Shown: positions 58,035 through 64,000 of the stretch, one piece after another
Position numbering within the stretch: the stretch's first letter is position 1
Layout: each line of letters begins with the position of its first letter
Assembly: GCF_900100485.1 (NCBI RefSeq)
Contig: NZ_FNDH01000005.1
Coordinates: 62,001 to 126,000, forward strand
Length of the DNA stretch: 64,000 bases
Source of the DNA: Nitrosomonas sp. Nm132
Lineage (GTDB): Bacteria > Pseudomonadota > Gammaproteobacteria > Burkholderiales > Nitrosomonadaceae
Direction of reading: 5' to 3'
Notes under the pieces: generated by a model
What the model saw: only the letters and a program-made list of their open reading frames with translations
Told to the model about the DNA's origin: nothing
Database searches by the model: none
Made by a program: the position numbers and the translations under genes

Positions 58035-59237
58035 ATGTTTGCTGATCGCGTTTTATCGGGAATGCGCCCGACCGGTAGCCTGCATTTAGGGCACTATCAT
58101 GGTGTGCTGAAAAATTGGGTAACATTGCAACAGCAGTACGAATGTTTGTTTTTCGTCGCTGACTGGCATGCATTAACTACTCATTACGACTCACCTGAAC
58201 TGATTGAGCAACATACCTGGGACATGATTATCGACTGGTTGGCTGCCGGCGTTGATCCTGCTCAGGCAACCCTGTTCATTCAGTCTAAAGTACCTTCTCA
58301 TGCTGAGTTATATCTGTTGCTTTCGATGATTACGCCGCTTGGCTGGCTGGAACGCGTCCCTACCTATAAAGACCAGCAGGAGAAATTGACTGAAAAAGAT
58401 TTGAGCACCTATGGTTTTCTGGGTTATCCCCTGCTGCAGAGTGCGGATATTCTCATTTACCGCGCTAATCTTGTTCCTGTCGGCGAGGATCAAGCACCTC
58501 ATCTTGAGTTTACCCGGGAGATCTCCCGTCGCTTCAACCATATTTTTGGTAAAGAACCTGGATTTGAAGAAAAAGCAGAATTAGCAATCAAAAAACTTGG
58601 CTCCAAGAAATCCAGACTTTACAGTGAGTTACGAAATCTTTACCAGGAGCAGGGTGATGAGGGCGCACTCGAGGAAGCCAAATCATTGCTGGATGAACAG
58701 CAAAATCTAAATATGGGTGACCGGGAACGATTATTTGGCTACTTAGAGGGAAAGAGCAGAGTCATTCTTGCAGAGCCTGAAACACTCCTCACGCAGGCAT
58801 CGAGAATGCCAGGACTGGATGGTCAGAAAATGTCCAAATCCTATAACAACACTATCAGCTTGCGCGAAGATGCGGACAGCATCAGGAAAAAAATCCGCAC
58901 CATGCCGACTGATCCGGCACGTGTACGCCGCAGTGACCCAGGTGATCCGGCCAAATGCCCGGTATGGTCATTTCATTCGGTTTACTCCAATGATGAGGTC
59001 AGGAGCTGGGTACAGCAAGGCTGTAAAAGCGCAGGTATTGGCTGCCTGGAATGCAAGCAACCTGTCATTGATAGCATACTGGCTGAACTCGCACCCATTA
59101 GCGAGCGCGCCAAAATGTATGAGGAAGATCCGGCGCTTGTCAGAAATATCGTTGCAGACGGTTGTGAAAAGGCCAATAAATTAGCAGAAGAAACCATGCG
59201 CGATGTCAGGGAAGTCATGGGACTGAATTATTCCTAA
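58035..59237 (+). CDS. trpS: tryptophanyl-tRNA synthetase
   Basis: 400 residues, class I synthetase. HLGH (17-20) is the HIGH motif and KMSKS is at 265-269. About 60 extra residues between (SKKSRLYSELRNLYQEQGDE region) are typical of the longer betaproteobacterial form. Likely in one transcript with the M50 gene 98 bases upstream, or from its own promoter. Confidence 0.96.
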   Translation: MFADRVLSGMRPTGSLHLGHYHGVLKNWVTLQQQYECLFFVADWHALTTHYDSPELIEQHTWDMIIDWLAAGVDPAQATLFIQSKVPSHAELYLLLSMITPLGWLERVPTYKDQQEKLTEKDLSTYGFLGYPLLQSADILIYRANLVPVGEDQAPHLEFTREISRRFNHIFGKEPGFEEKAELAIKKLGSKKSRLYSELRNLYQEQGDEGALEEAKSLLDEQQNLNMGDRERLFGYLEGKSRVILAEPETLLTQASRMPGLDGQKMSKSYNNTISLREDADSIRKKIRTMPTDPARVRRSDPGDPAKCPVWSFHSVYSNDEVRSWVQQGCKSAGIGCLECKQPVIDSILAELAPISERAKMYEEDPALVRNIVADGCEKANKLAEETMRDVREVMGLNYS

Positions 59238-59248
59238 GTGGCTACGCC

Positions 59249-59299
59249 AAAACGAAGTTCCACTAAATCGTAAGACTCGTTTTAATGAAACTTCGTTTT
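59249..59299 (+). terminator. trpS terminator
   Basis: AAAACGAAGTT and AACTTCGTTTT, 11 perfect pairs with a 29-base loop, twelve bases after the trpS stop and ending in T-rich sequence. Confidence 0.65.
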
Positions 59300-59416
59300 C
59301 TCAGACTCTGCGCGCTGGTGCCCTGCACTATATCCATCTCGCTCACTTATTCAGAGCTGCCTTGATATCTTGTCTTTCACTGACTTCAAAATTAAGAAAG
59401 TAACTTATCGCTGCTC

Positions 59417-60226
59417 ATGAGCATGTTAGACAGCACGATCAATACTCAGCCCATTGCCAAGATTTGTGGTCAACCGCTATTAGAGATACCACGCGACCTC
59501 TATATCCCGCCAGAGGCTCTAGAAGTATTTCTCGAGACCTTTGAAGGCCCGCTCGATTTATTACTGTATCTCATACGCAAGCATAATCTTGATATCCTGG
59601 ATATCCCGATGGCGGAGCTCACCCAGCAATACATGGCTTATGTGGAAATGATGCGTGCCGATCAATTCGAACTGGCGGCGGAATACCTGCTCATAACCGC
59701 GCTGCTGATCGAAATCAAGTCGCGCATGCTGCTACCCCACCCTGTTACCGCTGTGGAAGAGGAAACTGATCCGCGGGCAGAGCTGGTACGCCGCCTGCTG
59801 GAATACGAACAAATGAAAAAGGCGTCGATGCGCCTCAACGAATTACCTCAAGCCAATCGGGATTTTGTCCCGGTACAGGTATGGATTGATCACGTCGCAA
59901 CCAAGCAACTCGCCCATGTAAATGTAGATGATTTACGACACGCCTGGATTGCGCTGATCGAACGTGCCAAGGTAAACCGCCATCACCATATCGGCCATGA
60001 AGAAATTTCAGTCCGGGCCTGCATGAGTCAAATCCTGCGCAGTCTGCAAGGCCATGATGCAGTGCGCTTTGATGAACTATTCAGTAAAACTGCCGGTGTC
60101 GCGGAAATCGTTGCCAATTTTCTCGCCTTGCTGGAGCTTGCCAAGGAAACACTCGTCGATATCGCTCAATCCGAAAACTTTGGAACGATTTATGTCAAAT
60201 CAACCCAACCTGCCCCTTCCCTCTGA
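59417..60226 (+). CDS. scpA: segregation and condensation protein A
   Basis: 269-residue kleisin of the SMC-ScpAB condensin that arranges the chromosome. [32 protein letters not shown] and [20 protein letters not shown] are diagnostic. Overlaps scpB by 35 bases. Confidence 0.95.
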   Translation: MSMLDSTINTQPIAKICGQPLLEIPRDLYIPPEALEVFLETFEGPLDLLLYLIRKHNLDILDIPMAELTQQYMAYVEMMRADQFELAAEYLLITALLIEIKSRMLLPHPVTAVEEETDPRAELVRRLLEYEQMKKASMRLNELPQANRDFVPVQVWIDHVATKQLAHVNVDDLRHAWIALIERAKVNRHHHIGHEEISVRACMSQILRSLQGHDAVRFDELFSKTAGVAEIVANFLALLELAKETLVDIAQSENFGTIYVKSTQPAPSL

Positions 60227-60851
60227 AACGCCTACTTCCTTTAATCAGCACGAAATCATCAAAATCCTGGAAACAGCACTGCTGACTGCGCAGGAACCTC
60301 TCGCTATTTCAGAAGTAAAAAAATTATTTGAAGGAGAGGTCAGCAGCAAAACACTCCATGCGTTACTCGAGGAATTACGTGAGAAATGGCGTGATAGTGG
60401 CATTGAACTGGTCAATGTCGCTGGCGGCTGGCGCTTCCGCAGCAAGCCGGAAATGCAGGTATTTCTCGATCGACTCAACCCACAGAAACCGCCCCGCTAC
60501 TCGCGGGCAATACTGGAAACACTGGCGATTATCGCCTACCGGCAACCCGTGACACGCGGCGATATCGAAGAAATCCGCGGAGTAGCCGTCTCCAGTACGA
60601 TCCTGAAAACTCTGGAAATACGTGGATGGATCGAAGCAGTCGGACAACGTAATGTGCCCGGCAGGCCTATTCTTTACGCTACTACAGAAACCTTTCTCAA
60701 TGACCTCGACCTTCGATCGCTCGAACAGCTCCCCCCATTGGATGAACTGGCAACACTGACTGATCCGGAAAATCAAGAGATCATATTCGCTCCAGAAACG
60801 ATTAATGCGCAACAAAGTGAGGGAATTTCTTCATTAAATTCTGAGGAATAG
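60192..60851 (+). CDS. scpB: segregation and condensation protein B
   Basis: 219-residue winged-helix partner of Scp[58 protein letters not shown] and [16 protein letters not shown] follow the family. ATG 60192 (TTTGGAACG upstream) is chosen; the frame remains open upstream within scpA, but that part has no ScpB character. Confidence 0.95.
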   Translation: MSNQPNLPLPSETPTSFNQHEIIKILETALLTAQEPLAISEVKKLFEGEVSSKTLHALLEELREKWRDSGIELVNVAGGWRFRSKPEMQVFLDRLNPQKPPRYSRAILETLAIIAYRQPVTRGDIEEIRGVAVSSTILKTLEIRGWIEAVGQRNVPGRPILYATTETFLNDLDLRSLEQLPPLDELATLTDPENQEIIFAPETINAQQSEGISSLNSEE

Positions 60852-61303
60852 CACCAAAACATTTATTGGATTTAGCGACAACTCGCTTATCCTTATCGAT
60901 GGGCTGAAATATTCCAGGATTGATTGTTAGCCCAGATGGGCTATTGGTCACCAGCATATTCTCATCAATCAGAAAATCCAGCGTAGTAGAGCAAATGAGC
61001 GAGGCGACATCCGCGCTCTACGATGTTCAGCGTGTTACACATACAATGTAAATCTAATAGAAAGTATTACTCAGGAAGGTTGCTCTGACAATTATCTGGC
61101 GTCAGGACCAGCATCCAGGTAATTGTGATCAAGGTCTAATGTTTAGTTTCCCTACTATTCCTTTTACTCTTATTTCTGGAAATATAAATAAAGGAACACC
61201 GATCAATACACGAGCCACCTACCTCTATTAACTCATGTATCAATCAGTATTTCTTGGTATTACCCAAGAATAGCAAATGCCGCATGGCAGATTCTTCTGT
61301 GAA
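60852..61303. other. non-coding region between scpB and the glycine-zipper gene
   Basis: No gene can be supported. A small hairpin (TTCTTGG and CCAAGAA arms) at about 61251-61269 could serve as the end of the glycine-zipper transcript on the minus strand. Otherwise nothing distinctive. Confidence 0.4.
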
Positions 61304-61675
61304 TCAGCAACGACCCTTTTTGGCTTGACCGGGAGGACAGTGATAACCTGGGTTTCCTCCGCTGGGATATCCATAGCGTGGATCTCTAGGTGGCGCACCA
61401 TAATATTGACCTCCAGGGGGGGCAGCATAATAGTGATCTCGACGTGGCGCAACATAATGTGGCCGCGGATCATGATCTGTGGTAACCGCCGTTCCTGCCG
61501 CTGCCCCCAGTGCTCCACCGACAATCGCACCTTGGCGACCTCCCATTTCATTGCCAATAGCTGCTCCTGCAGCTCCGCCAAGCGCCCCGCCAATGGCTGC
61601 GTCAAGTGTAGAGTTGTCTGCGCTTGCTTCCACAGTAGCCAGTGCAAGCGCTAATAGTAAGTATTTCAAATTCAT
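61304..61675 (-). CDS. glycine-zipper surface/envelope protein
   Basis: 123 residues: signal peptide (LLLALALATVEASA-DN), then a glycine-zipper hairpin (AAIGGALGGAAGAAIGNEMG, GAIVGGALGAAAGTAV) like the 17-kDa antigen fold, and a low-complexity tail rich in Pro, Tyr, Arg and Gly (APRRDHYYAAPPGGQYYGAP) ending with a pair of Cys. Likely in the outer membrane or periplasm; a role in stress or surface structure is only guessed. Confidence 0.85.
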   Translation of the reverse strand: MNLKYLLLALALATVEASADNSTLDAAIGGALGGAAGAAIGNEMGGRQGAIVGGALGAAAGTAVTTDHDPRPHYVAPRRDHYYAAPPGGQYYGAPPRDPRYGYPSGGNPGYHCPPGQAKKGRC

Positions 61676-62124
61676 GGCGTAATTGTCCCGTTAAGAATAG
61701 ATTAATGAGTATATTTATTATCGTTACTTGTCATTAGAACTTTAGAGAATATAACCACATGACCCATTACAGCAAACTTGAATTCATACAGTCATTTATT
61801 GCCATCTGAAAACTTTCGATGAACGAAATGACTGTTGCCCCGACCTGACCCTGTTTTACTGACGTTTGAATGACAAGGATACCTTACCTTAGCTGAACTG
61901 ATAATGAATAGCTGGTACGAGCTAAATCTGATCATATGGTAGATAACGCAAGCGTATTCACTCTCCAGCGCTAATATCCTATGCCCCCATATTGTCGATG
62001 ATTTCTACAACGCACCTTATTTTACAAGACCGTTATTGACAATAGTTATCTTAAAAATCAATTAATTAAGACAAGCTTCACAAGAATTGCCTTATATTAA
62101 ATGCTGCAAATTAATTTTGCATAA
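61676..62124. other. non-coding region
   Basis: No gene or clear signal seen; AT-rich, with the promoter region of the glycine-zipper gene presumed at its left side and the end of the acyl-CoA synthetase-like gene at its right. Confidence 0.4.
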
Positions 62125-64000
62125 CTAAAGCTGCTTCACAACATACTGAATAGCCGCATCTTCTTCGCTGATACTGACGTCAAACCCCAGTCTGCGCACC
62201 AGTTCCAGCATGGATCGATTGGTTGCCAGCACTTCGCCTTCCATGATCTTGATTCCCTTGGCGCGAGCGGCATCGAACAGGCAATTCATAAGCTTGTGGC
62301 CAATCCCCTTTCTCTGCCACTCGTCTGCCACGACCAGGGCAAATTCGCACGACTGGCCATCAGCACTGGTTACATAGCGGCAAGCACCTAATTCCTTTTC
62401 CTGATTATCTTGCTCCAGCACAGCAATCAGTGCCATTTCACGGTCATAGTCGATTTGCGTGAAGCGCACCAGCATGGGCTGCGAAAGCTCCTGCAGTGTA
62501 TCCATGAAACGAAAATATTTGGATTCAGCCGATAAACCCCGTACGAATTCCTGCTCGATCTCGGCATCCTCCGGACGTATCGGGCGGATCGTGAGATCGG
62601 TGCCATCGGGCAACTGCCAGCGCGTGATCAAGCGGACAGGATAAGGGTGGATCGCCATGTGCGCATAGCGATCAGCAGAGGGTAGCAGATAATCCACCAC
62701 CATCCGCGCATCGACTGCACACGCACCATTCTCATCAACGATCAGAGGATTAATATCCATTTCTTTGATCCAAGGGAGTTCGCACACCATTTCTGACACA
62801 CGCAAAAGGACGCTTTCCAACGCAGCCATATCGATGGGTGGCAGATTACGAAAAGCCATCAGAAGTTTAGCGATACGCGTTCTCTGGATCATGTCTTTCA
62901 CAAGAAAACGGTTGAGTGGCGGAAGCGTAACCGCACGATCGCCCAGCACTTCGACCAGCACACCGCCTGTTCCAAACGTAATGACAGGGCCAAATACCGG
63001 ATCGGTGGTTACACCGACCATCAATTCCCGGCCATTGGGTTTGATGATCATTGGCTCAACGACCACACCATCTATCCGCGCGCTGGGATTATTTTTTTGC
63101 ACTGACTGGATGATCTCGTGATAAGCCGTTCGAACGGCCTGCGCATTCCCGAGATTCAGACGAATCCCGCCTACATCCGACTTATGCGTAATATCCGGAG
63201 AATTGATTTTCATGGCAACTGGCAAACCCAGCTGCTCTGCGATCAATAACGCTTCGCCAGGAGAACGCGCCATCATGGCTTTGGCAATCGGGATATGAAA
63301 TGCCGCCAGAATCGCTTTGGATTCCATTTCACTCAGGACTTTGCGATGCTCCGCCAATGCACCTTCGATCAGCAAGCGTGCACCTTCCACATCGGGTGAG
63401 CTGTAACGAGAAATCGGACCGGGTGTCTGCATCAGCAGCTTTTGATTCTGATAATAGGCAGAAATGAACGAGAACACTTCAACTGCGGGTTCCGGTGTGC
63501 GGAAATTGGGTATTTTCGCTTGATTAAACGCCTGCCTGCTTTCAGCCACCTGCGCTTCCCCCATCCAGCAGGCGATAAGCGGTTTATCAAATTTTGCAGC
63601 AATCTCGATGATCGCCTGCGCAACTTCCAGCGGTTGGGTCATCGCCTGGGGCGTCAGGATGACCAGCACACCATCCACGCCATCATCCTGCATGCAATGC
63701 GTGACGGCGTGGCGATAACGCTCTGCAGTTGCATCACCGATGATATCCAGCGGATTACCATGCGACCAGGTATCCGGCAAACCGGTATTCAATTGAGATA
63801 GCGTATTCTCGGATAGCGTGGCGATTATGACGCCCAGATCCGCAGCCCGGTCTGTCGCCATCACACCCGGCCCGCCGCCATTGGTCACAATCGCCAGCCG
63901 GTTGCCACTTGGGTGAAAATGAGTCGAAAGCGCCTGTGCAGCCGAAAATAACTGCACGATCGTATTCACCCGCACGACACCGGCACGCTGCAATGCCGCA
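62125..64000 (-). CDS. acetyl-CoA synthetase-like / GNAT bifunctional protein, N-terminus outside window
   Basis: The frame is open to the right edge; 625 residues are visible. Middle domains of an ADP-forming NDP-type acyl-CoA synthetase are clear (TNGGGPGVMATDRAADLG, GDATAERYRHAV), followed by an ATP-grasp part (PVAMKINSPDITHKSDVGGI, VGVTTDPVFGPVITFGTGGV) and a C-terminal GNAT domain (VADEWQRKGIGHKLMNCL). The order matches the Pat/YfiQ lysine acetyltransferases, which silence acetyl-CoA synthetase. Catalytic details of the missing N-terminal CoA-binding part cannot be checked. Confidence 0.9.
   Translation of the reverse strand, partial: AALQRAGVVRVNTIVQLFSAAQALSTHFHPSGNRLAIVTNGGGPGVMATDRAADLGVIIATLSENTLSQLNTGLPDTWSHGNPLDIIGDATAERYRHAVTHCMQDDGVDGVLVILTPQAMTQPLEVAQAIIEIAAKFDKPLIACWMGEAQVAESRQAFNQAKIPNFRTPEPAVEVFSFISAYYQNQKLLMQTPGPISRYSSPDVEGARLLIEGALAEHRKVLSEMESKAILAAFHIPIAKAMMARSPGEALLIAEQLGLPVAMKINSPDITHKSDVGGIRLNLGNAQAVRTAYHEIIQSVQKNNPSARIDGVVVEPMIIKPNGRELMVGVTTDPVFGPVITFGTGGVLVEVLGDRAVTLPPLNRFLVKDMIQRTRIAKLLMAFRNLPPIDMAALESVLLRVSEMVCELPWIKEMDINPLIVDENGACAVDARMVVDYLLPSADRYAHMAIHPYPVRLITRWQLPDGTDLTIRPIRPEDAEIEQEFVRGLSAESKYFRFMDTLQELSQPMLVRFTQIDYDREMALIAVLEQDNQEKELGACRYVTSADGQSCEFALVVADEWQRKGIGHKLMNCLFDAARAKGIKIMEGEVLATNRSMLELVRRLGFDVSISEEDAAIQYVVKQL

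Noticed and set aside
60054-60191. Earlier in-frame start for scpB
   Set aside because: This part lies within scpA and does not look like ScpB; ATG 60192 gives the family N-terminus.

Overview
The window looks like a chromosomal segment of a betaproteobacterium of the Nitrosomonas type. The case is an inference from protein style (SbcB, TrpS, Tig-ClpP-ClpX-Lon, GroESL, the BtuM cobalamin transporter), NnrS proteins, copper efflux, remnants of an integron cassette array and many copies of one small palindromic mobile element. No ammonia oxidation gene is in the window, so the genus is not proven.

Layout. 1-9.4 kb: end of metF, sbcB, glgX, a membrane-anchored cytochrome c, a DUF1540 protein and a three-part ACP / fatty acyl-AMP ligase / acyltransferase fusion. 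9.6-21.4 kb: twelve minus-strand genes, btuB-btuM-cobO-cobB-bluB-cbiB-cobD-cobQ-cobU-cobT-cobC-cobS, nearly all touching or overlapping, behind a cobalamin riboswitch. They cover B12 uptake, adenosylation, amidation, lower-ligand synthesis and nucleotide-loop assembly, but not corrin-ring construction. 21.6-24.7 kb: an accessory island with one good integron attC site, three shorter attC-like seams, a SIR2-like DUF4917 gene, a frameshifted membrane protein gene, a decayed Mrr-like restriction endonuclease, and an inserted block carrying a methyltransferase and a cusA fragment. 24.8-28.3 kb: a 25-residue membrane peptide, an OmpA-type lipoprotein with a TIGR04073 protein, a dead REP-associated transposase split by a second small element, and nnrS. 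28.6-36.1 kb: cusCBA copper/silver efflux with a CusF domain fused to CusB, a cusF remnant and two small envelope genes. 36.5-46.9 kb: a DUF721 gene, then proteostasis genes lon, clpX, clpP, tig (with tRNA-Leu), an SDR protein and groESL. 47-50.9 kb: bioA, a beta-CASP nuclease and a membrane protein. 51-53.4 kb: a vanadium haloperoxidase-like protein and gene wreckage. 53.4-64 kb: GNAT, GDCCVxC protein, a second NnrS, RNase AM-like PHP protein, YciO, M50 protease, trpS, scpAB, a glycine-zipper protein and the C-terminal part of an acyl-CoA synthetase/acetyltransferase.

The strongest unusual signals are: (1) the accessory island, which reads as a decaying integron cassette array (probably a cluster of attC sites without an integrase) with defence-like genes; (2) a ~162 bp palindromic element in five full copies, one truncated copy and two 55-57 bp core forms, several with 4-bp target duplications (TTAA, CTAG, CTAT) and one with a matching empty site in the window; (3) a groESL promoter and CIRCE operator placed inside the leader of the divergent bioA gene; (4) a duplicated translation start region in cobO.
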